This document shows positions 8,977 to 18,026 of a stretch of 64,000 nt of DNA, in pieces. The stretch is from Actinomyces slackii (GTDB taxonomy: Bacteria; Actinomycetota; Actinomycetes; Actinomycetales; Actinomycetaceae), in the NCBI RefSeq assembly GCF_900637295.1, contig NZ_LR134363.1, forward strand, positions 1,674,001-1,738,000, written 5' to 3'. The number at the start of each line of letters is the position of its first letter. Position 1 is the stretch's first letter. The translations under genes and the position numbers were made by a program. The notes beneath the pieces are model-generated. The model was not told where the DNA came from. It was given only the letters and a program-made list of their open reading frames with translations, and searched no databases.

Positions 8977-11900
8977 GCGCCCCCACCGCTCCAGCGCCTG
9001 ATCCGCAGCACACGGGTCCTGGCGCCTCGGCTCGCATCATCGCTGGGCAGGCGGGCCGAGGCCCCGTGGCCTCGGACGGCCTGACGCCGGTGGAGCTCGC
9101 CCGAGTCCTGGGCCTTCATGCCCCCACTTCGGAGCAGGCCCGCGTGATCGCCCACCCCTTGAGCCCCCTGCTCGTCGTCGCCGGCGCGGGCTCGGGCAAG
9201 ACCGCCACCATGAGTCAGAGGGTCGTCCACCTCGTGGCCACCGGTGCCGTGCGCCCCGACCAGGTCCTGGGCCTGACCTTCACCCGCAAGGCCACCGCCG
9301 AGCTCGCCCAGCGGGTCTCCACGCGCCTGGCCCAGCTCGCCGCATCGGGCCTGACCGACCTGTCCCCGGATGCTCCCGAGCCCACCATCGCCACCTACAA
9401 CTCCTTCGCCGGCACCATCGTGCGCGAGCACGGGCTGCGCATCGGCGTGGACCCGGAGGCCACCCTCATCACCGAGGCCCGTGCCTGGCAGATCGCCTCC
9501 GGCCTCATCGAGGCCCGCACCGAGCCCCTGCCCGTGGACAGCCTCGGCCAGGCCACTCAGGCGGTGCTGCGCCTGGATGGGGCCCTGTCCGAGAACCTGC
9601 TCAGCGTCGAGGACGCCGCCGCCGGTCTCAGCGATCTGGCCGATCTCTTCGAGTCCCTGGCCTCCATCCGCGGCTGCAAGTCCATGGTGGGCAAGGCCCC
9701 CCAGACCATGAGCCAGTGGCACGGGCTGCTGGAGGCCGCCGTCGACTACCGTGAGCACAAGCGCCGCCACGGGCTGCTGGATTTCGGCGACCAGATCGCC
9801 CTGGCCTGCCGCATCGCCGAGGGCAGTCAGGAGGTGCGCGAGCACCTGCGCGCCCAGTACCCCGCGGTCCTGCTCGATGAGTTCCAGGACACCTCCGTGG
9901 CTCAGGTCCGCCTCCTGTCGGCGCTGTTCGCCGGCTCAGGGGTGACCGCCGTCGGCGACCCCCACCAGGCCATCTACGGGTGGCGCGGGGCCAGCGCTGG
10001 AGCGTTGGACGCCTTCCACGCGCGGTTCAACCCCGGGGCCGGTGGCCCCGGCGCACCGGTGCTGCCGCTGTCCACCGCCTGGCGCAACGACACCGCGATC
10101 CTCCAGGCCGCCAACGCCGTCTCCGCGCCCCTGCGCAACCACCAGCCCGAGCCCGGCGACGCCGTCGTCGAGCACATCCCCGTTGAGCCCCTCCAGCCCC
10201 GGCCGGCGCAGACCGGCCTGGCCCGGGGGCTCGTGGCCGGGGCCTACCTTCAGGACCCCCTTCAGGAGGCGGAGACCATCGCCGCCTTCCTCGCCGAGCG
10301 CTGGAGCCCTCAGGCCCAGATGGCCGTCCTGTGCCGGGCGCGCGGCCTCTTCGAGCCCATCGCCGCGGCCCTGGAGCGCAGCGGGCTGCCGGTGAGCATC
10401 GTGGGACTGGGCGGCATGCTCACCGTCCCCGAGGTGGCCGACCTGCGCGCCCTCATCACGGTGGCCGCGGACCCCGAGCGCGGGGACCGCCTCATGCGCC
10501 TGCTCACCGGTGCGGGCATCGCCCCCACCGATCTGGCCGCCCTGCATGACATCGCCCGCGGTCTGAGCCGCAGCCCCGGAGCCGGCGCTGCGGAGGCCGA
10601 TGCGCCCCAGCTCTGCGAGGCCCTGGAGGCCATCGTCAGGGCCGAGGACGCCCGGCAGGCCCAGGCGCCCGCTGAGCCGGACCAAGCAGACCAGGTCGGT
10701 CGGAGCGGCTGGAGCAACAGACACGGGAGCGCGGCGGGCGAGGAGCCGGCACTCAGCCCCATGGGCAGGACCATCGCCCTGCGCCTGGGCGCCGTGCTGC
10801 GCCGAGTGCGCGCCGGCCTGCACCTGCCGCTGCCCGAGCTCCTGGGCCTGGCCGAGCAGGCCCTGGGGCTGGACATCGACCTCGCCGCCCGGACCGACCA
10901 GTCCATGGGGCGGCGCGCCCTGGACGCCTTCCACGCCACCGCCCAGCAGTACGCCGATGAAATCGAGGCCCCGACCCTGGCGGGCTTCCTCAGGTGGCTG
11001 GACACCGCCCAGGAGCGGGAGAACGGGATGGAGGCCCCCGAGGTCGAGCCCGAGCCCGGCGCCGTCCAGCTCCTGACCATCCACGCCTCCAAGGGGCTGG
11101 AGTGGGACACCGTGGCCGTGGCCGGCATGACCGAGGGCGTCTTCCCCTCCTACCGCCCCACCCCCAAGCCGGACCTGACGGTGTCCACCACCGGCTGGAT
11201 GACCTCCCGGGACGAGTTCCCCCACCCCCTGCGAGCTGACGCCCAGACCCTGCCGCCCTTCGAGCTGGGCGAGCTGGAGCCGGGCAGCGCCGGCCAGGAT
11301 GACAAGGACACGGTCAAGGAGATGTGGGGGCGCTACGCCCTGGCCCTGGGGCGCCACGGCCTGGCCGAGGAGCGCCGCCTGGCCTACGTGGCCATCACCC
11401 GTGCCCGCCACGACGTGCTGCTGACCGGCTCCCACCTGGCCAGGGAGGCCTCCAAGGCCAAGCCCGCCTCCCGGTTCCTCCAGGAGCTGCGGCGCCGCGA
11501 CCTGGTCACCCCCTGGGGGCAGGGCTGGGTGGAGCACGAGGAGGGCGCGCTCAACCCGATGACCACACAGGTGCGCACCGGTTGGTGGCCCGAGCCTCTG
11601 GACAGCGCCGATGCCGGCGCCCCTGCCGCCGAGGCAGAGCGCCACGCGCTGAGGCGGGCGCGTGACCAGGCCGCCCGTGCCGTTGCCGAGGCCGGCCGGC
11701 GGGCCCATGAGATGGTGGGGCCGGCGCCGGGCGCCGCGGGCGGCGATCCTGTGGTGCAGCGCTGGTGGACCGAGGCCGCCCTGCTCCTGGCCGAGAGGCA
11801 GGACCAGGAGTCTCAGGCGCCCGGCGTGCGCATCCCCACCCACCTCGCGGCCACGAGGCTCGATGACCTGCGCAGCGATCCGGCGGCCTTCGCCCTGGAC

Positions 11901-12458
11901 CTGCGCCGGCCCCTGCCCCCCGAGCCGCGCACCGCCGGACGCCTGGGCACCGTGTTCCACGAGGCCATCGCCCAGCGCCTGGCCGGGCGGGCCGCCCTGA
12001 TCCCGCTCAGTGACGCGGGCGTGCCCGACTCGCTTGCCCCCGCGGACAGGCGGCGCGTGGAGCAGTGGCTGACCACAGCGGAGAGCCTTCCCCTGCTGGA
12101 GGGCCATGCCCTGCACGCCACGGAGGTGGAGCGCGAGCTCACCGTGGGGGGCACAACCCTGCGCTGCCGGATCGACGCCGTCTTCCAGGCCCCCGGCGGG
12201 GGCTGGCTCATCGTCGACTGGAAGACCGGCCGCGGGCGCGTCCCCGTGGACCAACTCAGCGTCTACGTCCACGCCTGGGCCGCCAGCCAGGGCGTGCCCA
12301 CCGGGCAGGTGCGCGCCGCCTACGCCTATGTGGACCGCGGGGAGGTCGAGGAGCTCGCCCCCGCCGACCTTCTGCCCCTGGAGGCCGTGGCCCAGCTCCT
12401 GGCGCCAGGTGCGGCCGATGTGCCGGCGCAGGTGGTGACAGGGAGTTCACGCGACTAA
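8973..12458 (+). CDS. adnB: AdnB-like UvrD/Rep helicase with C-terminal PD-(D/E)XK nuclease
   Basis: A 1161-residue partner of the preceding subunit, translationally coupled by a four-base overlap. Canonical superfamily 1A motifs are present: Walker A VVAGAGSGKTATMSQR (about residue 68), TFTRKATAELAQR, motif II LLDEFQDTSVAQVR, GDPHQAIYGWRGA, and LTIHASKGLEWDTVAVAGM and AYVAITRARHDV late in the motor. The nuclease follows with LGTVFHEAIAQR and LIVDWKTGRG. It should be a working motor, unlike the more divergent first subunit. The two proteins would unwind and trim DNA ends for recombination repair. A poorly conserved linker around 560-600 (QAQAPAEPDQADQ) looks unstructured. Confidence 0.85.
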   Translation: MSAPTAPAPDPQHTGPGASARIIAGQAGRGPVASDGLTPVELARVLGLHAPTSEQARVIAHPLSPLLVVAGAGSGKTATMSQRVVHLVATGAVRPDQVLGLTFTRKATAELAQRVSTRLAQLAASGLTDLSPDAPEPTIATYNSFAGTIVREHGLRIGVDPEATLITEARAWQIASGLIEARTEPLPVDSLGQATQAVLRLDGALSENLLSVEDAAAGLSDLADLFESLASIRGCKSMVGKAPQTMSQWHGLLEAAVDYREHKRRHGLLDFGDQIALACRIAEGSQEVREHLRAQYPAVLLDEFQDTSVAQVRLLSALFAGSGVTAVGDPHQAIYGWRGASAGALDAFHARFNPGAGGPGAPVLPLSTAWRNDTAILQAANAVSAPLRNHQPEPGDAVVEHIPVEPLQPRPAQTGLARGLVAGAYLQDPLQEAETIAAFLAERWSPQAQMAVLCRARGLFEPIAAALERSGLPVSIVGLGGMLTVPEVADLRALITVAADPERGDRLMRLLTGAGIAPTDLAALHDIARGLSRSPGAGAAEADAPQLCEALEAIVRAEDARQAQAPAEPDQADQVGRSGWSNRHGSAAGEEPALSPMGRTIALRLGAVLRRVRAGLHLPLPELLGLAEQALGLDIDLAARTDQSMGRRALDAFHATAQQYADEIEAPTLAGFLRWLDTAQERENGMEAPEVEPEPGAVQLLTIHASKGLEWDTVAVAGMTEGVFPSYRPTPKPDLTVSTTGWMTSRDEFPHPLRADAQTLPPFELGELEPGSAGQDDKDTVKEMWGRYALALGRHGLAEERRLAYVAITRARHDVLLTGSHLAREASKAKPASRFLQELRRRDLVTPWGQGWVEHEEGALNPMTTQVRTGWWPEPLDSADAGAPAAEAERHALRRARDQAARAVAEAGRRAHEMVGPAPGAAGGDPVVQRWWTEAALLLAERQDQESQAPGVRIPTHLAATRLDDLRSDPAAFALDLRRPLPPEPRTAGRLGTVFHEAIAQRLAGRAALIPLSDAGVPDSLAPADRRRVEQWLTTAESLPLLEGHALHATEVERELTVGGTTLRCRIDAVFQAPGGGWLIVDWKTGRGRVPVDQLSVYVHAWAASQGVPTGQVRAAYAYVDRGEVEELAPADLLPLEAVAQLLAPGAADVPAQVVTGSSRD

Positions 12459-12474
12459 GGTAAGCCTTAGCAAT
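12455..12474. promoter_or_regulatory. Possible DtxR/IdeR-type iron box
   Basis: A perfect 6-bp inverted repeat with a 4-base spacer, CTAAGGTAAGCCTTAG, overlaps the stop codon of adnB. It matches roughly 12 of 19 positions of the DtxR consensus TTAGGTTAGGCTAACCTAA. It lies about 100 bp before the membrane-protein start, where a repressor could act on that gene. The match is by eye. Confidence 0.35.
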
Positions 12475-12574
12475 GAGGCAATGGTGCTGACTTCCAACTC
12501 CTGGGCGCCCCCGCCACCCTCATCGCTTGAGCCATCGCGCTGTCGCGCACGTGTCCCCGCGGACTGGGAGCCCC

Positions 12575-13318
12575 ATGCTGACCACAGTCTCCATCCTCGC
12601 CTTTCTCGTCGCCTCCATCGCCTGGATCGTGGGCGACGCCCTCATCGTGGGCTTCCACCGGCCCGATAAGACTGAGCACGCGCGCTTCATCGCCCTGGCA
12701 GGGTCGGACAATGGCGCCTTCTACACCCGCATCAACAACAGGAGGCTGGCGGCCGGCGCGCTCATCGGTCAGTACACGGCCCCGCTGTTCCTGGCCGGCC
12801 TGTGGGCGCACTGGGTGATCCTGCGTGACGCGGCGCACCCGGAGGTCGGCCTGACCGGCCTGGCACTGCTCGCCATCGGCATCATCTACTCGCCCCTGGC
12901 TCACGCCGGCTTCTATCCGCTGGCCCTGGCCTCAGCGCGCCTGCAGGAGGCCCTGGACCGCAGCGGCACGGCGGAATGGGAGCCCGATGCCGGCGATCCT
13001 GCGGCCCACAGTCCGGAGGTGACCGCCTGCGCGCCGCATGTGCGCAGGGCCGAGCGCTTCCTCGCCCTGGCATGGGTGCCGTCGATCGGCGCGATCTGCC
13101 TGGGCTGGCTGATCATCTGCGTCCCGCTGGCAGCGGGCTGGACGGCCCTGCCCCGGTGGGCGGTGCTGTTCACGCCGCTGGTCCAGATGCTCCCATGGTC
13201 GCTGCTGCCTCGGTTGCCCTACCCGGGCAAGCCCCTCCTGAACGGTGCCCTGTTCAATATCGTCAACCTCGTCTGGGCCATCGCGCTGCTCTGCCTGGCC
13301 CCAGGGCTGCACGAGTGA
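12575..13318 (+). CDS. Multi-spanning membrane protein of unknown function (DUF6796-like)
   Basis: A 247-residue membrane protein with about six hydrophobic segments: LTTVSILAFLVASIAWIVG at the start, then IGQYTAPLFLAGLWAHWVIL, TGLALLAIGIIYSPLAHAGFY, AWVPSIGAICLGWLIICVP, WAVLFTPLVQMLPWSLLP and FNIVNLVWAIALLCLAP. The pattern resembles small uncharacterised proteins annotated as DUF6796; that match is from memory. I chose the ATG at 12575, preceded by GGGAG at four bases, over the in-frame start at 12527. The possible iron box upstream is the only regulatory hint. It converges on the phosphotransferase-fold gene. Confidence 0.72.
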   Translation: MLTTVSILAFLVASIAWIVGDALIVGFHRPDKTEHARFIALAGSDNGAFYTRINNRRLAAGALIGQYTAPLFLAGLWAHWVILRDAAHPEVGLTGLALLAIGIIYSPLAHAGFYPLALASARLQEALDRSGTAEWEPDAGDPAAHSPEVTACAPHVRRAERFLALAWVPSIGAICLGWLIICVPLAAGWTALPRWAVLFTPLVQMLPWSLLPRLPYPGKPLLNGALFNIVNLVWAIALLCLAPGLHE

Positions 13319-13357
13319 CCGATGTGGAGGGGATTAGCCGCTGCCATCACAGACCCG

Positions 13358-13429
13358 TGCTGCGCTGGCGCAGGTCGCAGCATGGTTCCTTACGGATATT
13401 GATGGAGGGGGAGGCCCAATCGCCTCCAT
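13358..13429. terminator. Two hairpins between convergent genes
   Basis: Arms 13358-13364 and 13376-13382 (TGCTGCG/CGCAGCA), then 13402-13408 and 13423-13429 (ATGGAGG/CCTCCAT). They fill the gap between two convergent genes and probably end transcription from both sides, though no U-tract follows. Confidence 0.4.
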
Positions 13430-13460
13430 TGTGGTCGGTGGCGGTTGTTCCGGCCGGGCC

Positions 13461-14642
13461 TCAGTCGTCCTCGTCGTCCTCGACAGGGACCATGGTGACC
13501 TCACTGGTCGAGGCATCCGGGTCGGCGCTGACCCGCTCCCCGGGGACCGGGGCCAGCCGCGGGGTGGCCGGGGCCACGAGCGGCTCCTCGCCCACCTGGG
13601 AGGCCAGGTCCTTCAGCATCGCCACCGCATCGCTGATCACCGAGCGGCTCTGGGCGCGCACGCCATGCATGAGCCAGCGCGCCAGGCTCAGCTCGCTGAC
13701 CAGCTCGGCCCGGTCCCGCAGATGCCTGTCCACGCCCTCGGAGCGGGCCACCTCATAGGCGTCCTCGATGGAGTCCAGGCAGTCCACCGGCACCGAGGAG
13801 TAGATCCACGCCATGTCCTCGGCGGGATCGCCCACATGCGCCTGGGCCCAGCCCTTGACCGCCACCACGGAGCCGCCGGCCGTCAGCACGTTCTCCTCAG
13901 CCAGATCCCCGTGGACCACCGTCGGCCTGAAGCGCCACAGCGCCGTGTCCTCCAGGGCGCCCTCCCAGCGGTTGAGCAGCGTCGGCGGCACGTGGCCGGT
14001 GGGGGCCGCGTCGTCGAGCAGGGCCAGCCAGCGCTGGCGCACCTCCTCCGCGGAGTAGACCGCCAGGCCCGACTCCGAGATCACCGAGGTCGGCATCTCA
14101 TGGAGCTCGCCCAGGGCCTTGCCCAGACCCGCTGAGAGCCCGGGGCCCGGGCGCAGCGACTCCACGGCGATGGGCCGGCCCTCGATGTAGGAGCGCACCT
14201 GGATGTGGCTCCCGCCGCTGCGCAGGGAGCCGCCCGACTGGGAGACCCCGAAGGACACATGCCCCGCATCCACCACCCGTCCGATCCGCCTGAGGACCTC
14301 GGCCTCGGCATCCAGCTCCGCCCCGGTGGCCTCATCGAAGGCCTCCAGGACCTCCCAGTGGCGTCCCTGGGTGTCCACCACTCCGATGATGCTCAGCCGC
14401 TCGGTGCGCCTCTGCGGCAGGGCCAGGCGCGCCGCGTTGAGACCGGGCACAGCCACCGTGGCCAGGGCCGCCAGCGCCAGCGCCGAATGGGGCTCGGCCG
14501 GGCCGCTGGGCGCCGCCGGCCCGGCGTCCGGCGACGCCGAGTCATCCGGGGTCGTCTCCGGGGTGCCCGGTTGCGCGGGCCCGGCCGGATCGGCGGATTC
14601 GACGGCGTCGGGGGCGTCCGGGGACTGCGGAGACTGTGACAT
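13461..14642 (-). CDS. Aminoglycoside/choline phosphotransferase-fold protein, probably degenerate kinase
   Basis: About 393 residues: a disordered Pro/Asp/Ala-rich N-terminus (~60), then a phosphotransferase (APH) fold. The catalytic loop is intact, VVHGDLAEENVL. The next conserved block, which normally reads V-I-D-W and supplies the second metal-binding Asp, reads VVAVKGWAQAHVGDPAEDMAW, with Lys-Gly in place of Ile-Asp. Catalysis may be weak or lost. The tail is acidic (VPVEDDEDD). An in-frame ATG at 14672 is an alternative start; neither has a clear Shine-Dalgarno. Many actinobacterial members have no known substrate, and no antibiotic resistance should be inferred. Confidence 0.72.
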   Translation of the reverse strand: MSQSPQSPDAPDAVESADPAGPAQPGTPETTPDDSASPDAGPAAPSGPAEPHSALALAALATVAVPGLNAARLALPQRRTERLSIIGVVDTQGRHWEVLEAFDEATGAELDAEAEVLRRIGRVVDAGHVSFGVSQSGGSLRSGGSHIQVRSYIEGRPIAVESLRPGPGLSAGLGKALGELHEMPTSVISESGLAVYSAEEVRQRWLALLDDAAPTGHVPPTLLNRWEGALEDTALWRFRPTVVHGDLAEENVLTAGGSVVAVKGWAQAHVGDPAEDMAWIYSSVPVDCLDSIEDAYEVARSEGVDRHLRDRAELVSELSLARWLMHGVRAQSRSVISDAVAMLKDLASQVGEEPLVAPATPRLAPVPGERVSADPDASTSEVTMVPVEDDEDD

Positions 14643-14803
14643 GCTCCAACCGTAGGTGAATGGCCGCCCCATCGCGGTCAGCCGCGCCAGTCACTGATGT
14701 ATCGGCGCCCCACGGAAGGATGTGCCGATACCACTACAGCAGGAGTTATCCACAGGGCGGTGATTGCCTCTGGCGCCGTGACCCGGTTGTGATCTAGGGT
14801 CTG

Positions 14804-14874
14804 CTCGTGACGGTGATCACGAGCCGGTCGTCGTCGCAGGTCAGCGCCGATCGACGCCGATCGACGCTGATCGA
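14804..14874. promoter_or_regulatory. Palindrome and 10-bp tandem repeats upstream of the tad operon
   Basis: An inverted repeat CTCGTGA-6-TCACGAG at 14804-14823 is followed by three tandem 10-bp units (CGCCGATCGA, CGCCGATCGA, CGCTGATCGA) at 14845-14874. Both lie within 130 bp of tadA. The palindrome has the size of a dimeric-repressor operator; the 10-bp period would place each unit on the same DNA face. No regulator is assigned. Confidence 0.4.
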
Positions 14875-14930
14875 CACCAGGCTCACCCAGTCCTCATCCG
14901 CCCCCGCCATCCCGAGAGGCAACGAAGCCC

Positions 14931-16178
14931 ATGGATGCCCCAGACCTCCTGCTGGCCGAGGTGCGCGAGCTCGTGCGCGCCCGCAGCATCGACCCGCTCA
15001 AGGACGGTCCCGCCCTGACCTCCCTGGTTGCCGAGGCCTCCAACGACTACCTGCGGCGCGCCGACGCCGGACTGGTCCCACCGCTGGCCGACCCTGAGGC
15101 CGCCGGCGCCCACGCCCTGGACGCCCTGGTGGGCCTGGGCCCCCTCCAGGCCTTCCTGGATGACGAGACCATCGAGGAGATCTGGATCAACGACCCCGGG
15201 CGGGTCTTCGTGGCCAGGAACGGCAGGCCGGAGCTGACCACCACCATCCTGGAGCACGAGGACCTGGAGGTCCTGGTCGAGCGGATGCTGCGGGCCTCGG
15301 GGCGCCGCCTGGACCTGGCCAGCCCCTTCGTGGACGCCCAGCTGCCCGGAGGGGAGCGCCTTCACGTCGTCATCCCGCCGATCACCTCCCAGCACTGGGC
15401 CCTCAACATCCGCAAGCACTCGGCCAGGGCCTCGCGCACCTCGGACCTGGTGCGCATGGGCTCCCTGACCAGCAGCGCCGCCGCCTTCCTGGACGCCTCG
15501 GTCCAGGCGGGCCTGAACATCCTGGTCTCGGGCGCGACCCAGGCCGGTAAGACCACGATGGTCCGGGCCCTGGCCGGCGCCATCCCCGGGGGCCAGCGCG
15601 TCATCACCTGCGAGGAGGTCTTCGAGCTGGCCCTGCGCAACCGCGACTGCGTGGCCATGCAGACCCGCCCGGCCAGCCTGGAGGGAACCGGGGAGATCAC
15701 GCTGCGCCGCCTGGTCAAGGAGGCCCTGCGCATGCGCCCGGACCGCCTTCTCATCGGCGAGGTCCGCGAGGCCGAGGCCCTCGACCTGCTCATCGCCATG
15801 AACTCGGGCCTGCCCGCCATGTGCACCATCCACGCGAACTCCGCCCGCGAGGCCGTGGTCAAGATCTGCACCCTGCCGCTCCTGGCAGGGGAGAACGTCT
15901 CCAGCGACTTCGTGGTCCCCACGGTGGCCGCCGCCGTGGACCTGGTGGTCCACCTGGACCTGGACGCTCGAGGGCGGCGCGGCGTGCGCGAGATCGCCGC
16001 GCTGTCGGGGCGCGTGGAGTCCGGGATCATCGAGCTGGCCGATGTCTACCGCCGGGACGCCACCGGTCACCTGGTGCGCGGCGCGGGATTCCCCTCCGGG
16101 GCTGAGCGCTTCCGCCGCGCCGGCCACGACCTGGCCGCCCTGCTGGCCGGGTCCCACGGTGGGCAGGAGCTCACCTGA
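14931..16178 (+). CDS. tadA: Tad pilus assembly ATPase (TadA/CpaF family)
   Basis: A 415-residue secretion ATPase that powers assembly of type IVc (Flp/Tad) pili at the cytoplasmic membrane. Seen are the N-terminal domain with IEEIWINDPGRVFV, Walker A VSGATQAGKTTMVRALAG (about residue 205), the Asp box VITCEEVFEL, the Walker B region LRMRPDRLLIGEVREAEA and the His box PAMCTIHANSAREAV. Length is normal for CpaF. It opens a seven-gene operon and its stop overlaps the next start by one base. No CpaE, CpaB/RcpC or prepilin peptidase gene is beside it. Confidence 0.92.
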   Translation: MDAPDLLLAEVRELVRARSIDPLKDGPALTSLVAEASNDYLRRADAGLVPPLADPEAAGAHALDALVGLGPLQAFLDDETIEEIWINDPGRVFVARNGRPELTTTILEHEDLEVLVERMLRASGRRLDLASPFVDAQLPGGERLHVVIPPITSQHWALNIRKHSARASRTSDLVRMGSLTSSAAAFLDASVQAGLNILVSGATQAGKTTMVRALAGAIPGGQRVITCEEVFELALRNRDCVAMQTRPASLEGTGEITLRRLVKEALRMRPDRLLIGEVREAEALDLLIAMNSGLPAMCTIHANSAREAVVKICTLPLLAGENVSSDFVVPTVAAAVDLVVHLDLDARGRRGVREIAALSGRVESGIIELADVYRRDATGHLVRGAGFPSGAERFRRAGHDLAALLAGSHGGQELT

Positions 16179-17029
16179 TGGGCGCCATCGCGGGGCTCGT
16201 GGGCGGTGTGGGCCTCCTGCTCATCTGGCTGGCATGCACCTCCGACCCTCCCCAGTGGCGCTCGAAGCGCTCCGCTCAGCTCGCCGACCTGCTCATCCAG
16301 GCCGGGGCCGGACGCACCAGCCCCGCCATGTTCGTGGCGGGCAGCGCCGCCCTGGGCCTGGTCGTGGGCCTGGCCTTCCTCGGAGTCTCCAGGGCCTGGC
16401 CGGTGGCGGCCGCCTTCGCCGTCATCTTCTCCGGCGCCCCCTACCTGCTCGTCTCCTCGCGAGCCAGGAGCAGGCGCACGCGGCTGCGCGAGATCTGGCC
16501 CGAGGCGGTCGACACCCTGGTCTCCGGGGTGCGCGCGGGGATGAGCCTGCCCGAGGCGCTGGCCAACCTGGGCGAGCGCGGCCCCGAGGCGGTGCGCCCC
16601 CAGTTCCGCGCCTTCGCCGCCGACTATGCGGCCACCGCCCGATTCGATCACTGCCTGGACCGGCTCAAGGCGCGCTTCGCCGACCCCGTGGCCGACCGCA
16701 TCGTTGAGGCCCTGCGACTGGCCCACGAGGTTGGAGGCACCGACCTGGGCAGCCTGCTTCGAGCGCTGTCGCGGATGCTGCGCGAGGACATGCGCACTCG
16801 CGGCGAGCTCCAGGCCCGCCAGTCCTGGACCGTCAACGGGGCCAAGGTCGCCGTGGCGGCCCCCTGGCTGGTCCTGGCCCTGCTGTCCACCCGCCCCCAG
16901 GCGGCCACCGCCTATGCCACGTCAGCGGGCGCCCTGGTTTTGGCGGTCGGCGGTGTGGTCTCTGTGATCGCCTACCGGCTCATGCTGCGCCTGGGCCGGC
17001 TTCCCGAGGAGGAGAGGACCCTGCGATGA
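16178..17029 (+). CDS. tadB: Tad pilus assembly membrane protein TadB (type II secretion F domain)
   Basis: A 283-residue integral membrane protein carrying a GspF-type domain: IWPEAVDTLVSGVRAGMSLPEALANL in the cytoplasmic part, and membrane helices at the N-terminus (GLVGGVGLLLIWLA, VAGSAALGLVVGLAFLGV) and C-terminus (VAVAAPWLVLALLS, SAGALVLAVGGVVSVIAY). TadB and TadC form the platform on which the TadA ATPase acts. It overlaps tadA by one base and the next gene by four, so the three should be made in step. Confidence 0.88.
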   Translation: MGAIAGLVGGVGLLLIWLACTSDPPQWRSKRSAQLADLLIQAGAGRTSPAMFVAGSAALGLVVGLAFLGVSRAWPVAAAFAVIFSGAPYLLVSSRARSRRTRLREIWPEAVDTLVSGVRAGMSLPEALANLGERGPEAVRPQFRAFAADYAATARFDHCLDRLKARFADPVADRIVEALRLAHEVGGTDLGSLLRALSRMLREDMRTRGELQARQSWTVNGAKVAVAAPWLVLALLSTRPQAATAYATSAGALVLAVGGVVSVIAYRLMLRLGRLPEEERTLR

Positions 17030-17952
17030 GCCATCTTCTCGCCGGCTGCCTGGCAGGTCTGATGGGCGCCCTGGGGGTCTTGGCGATCGTCTCGGCGGTG
17101 CGACGGCGCCGCCCCACCCTCGTGGCGCGCCTGGAGCCCTATGTCCATCAGCACTCCACCGGCTCCGGGCTGCTGAGGGCCGCCGATGCCGACGGGCGCT
17201 CCATGACCGACATGCTCGCGGCCTCCGTCCTCAGCCTGGGAGGGGTTCTGGAGACCCTGGGCTCCTCCTCGGCCTCGGTGCGCAGCCGCCTGCAGCGCTC
17301 CGGCACGACGGTGAGCCTGGAGCAGTTCCGGCTCCAGCAGCTCCTGTGGGGCGCGGTCGCCTTCCTGGCCGCCACCGCCGTCGGCGCCCTGGCCGCATGG
17401 GCGGGATCGGCCCGGATCCCCGCCCTGGTGATCCTCGCGGTGGTGGCGGCGGTCGGCGGGGCAGCCGCCCGGGACTGGTGGCTCACCCGCGCCGTCACCC
17501 AGCGCCGCGCGCGCATCGAGTCCCAGCTGCCAGACGTCGTCGAGCTGCTCGCCCTGGCGGTGGGCGCCGGGCAGGGGCCCGTGGCCGCGATCGAGAGGGT
17601 GGTGGACCTGGGCCAGGGAGACCTGATCGACGAGCTCGCCATCACCCTGACCGACATCCGCTCGGGCACCGTCCTGACCACGGCCCTGGACCATCTCGAG
17701 GCGCGGGTGGACTGCCTGCACGTCACCCGCCTGGCCGAGGCCATCGCCGTGGCCCTGGAGCGCGGCACGCCACTGGCGGAGGTGCTGCGCTCCCAGGCGG
17801 CCGACGTGCGCGAGGCCGCGCGCCGCGACCTCATGGAGGAGGGAGGCCGCCGGGAGATCGCCCAGATGGTGCCGGTGGTCTTCCTCGTCCTGCCCATCAC
17901 CGTGGTCTTCGCCCTCTTCCCCGGGCTATTCGTCCTGCGCCTGGGCCTATAG
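17026..17952 (+). CDS. tadC: Tad pilus assembly membrane protein TadC (type II secretion F domain)
   Basis: A 308-residue second GspF-type platform protein. N-terminal helix LLAGCLAGLMGALGVLAIVSA; a long middle with QLPDVVELLALAVGAGQGPVAAIERVV, the TadC equivalent of the motif in TadB; and a C-terminal helix MVPVVFLVLPITVVFALFPGLFVL. It overlaps tadB by four bases (ATGA). After its stop comes a 74-bp gap before the pilin-like gene, which has its own strong ribosome binding site, consistent with higher expression of the pilin. Confidence 0.87.
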   Translation: MSHLLAGCLAGLMGALGVLAIVSAVRRRRPTLVARLEPYVHQHSTGSGLLRAADADGRSMTDMLAASVLSLGGVLETLGSSSASVRSRLQRSGTTVSLEQFRLQQLLWGAVAFLAATAVGALAAWAGSARIPALVILAVVAAVGGAAARDWWLTRAVTQRRARIESQLPDVVELLALAVGAGQGPVAAIERVVDLGQGDLIDELAITLTDIRSGTVLTTALDHLEARVDCLHVTRLAEAIAVALERGTPLAEVLRSQAADVREAARRDLMEEGGRREIAQMVPVVFLVLPITVVFALFPGLFVLRLGL

Positions 17953-18026
17953 GCGCCGGACGCCGATCCCGGGGCACACCGCAGCATGACAAGCCGCAAC
18001 AGTTCCCACTATCCAAGGAGACACCG

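Noticed and set aside
13461-14642. Antibiotic-resistance (aminoglycoside kinase) gene
   Set aside because: Only the fold matches; a metal-binding Asp is missing and such proteins are common chromosomal genes in Actinobacteria.
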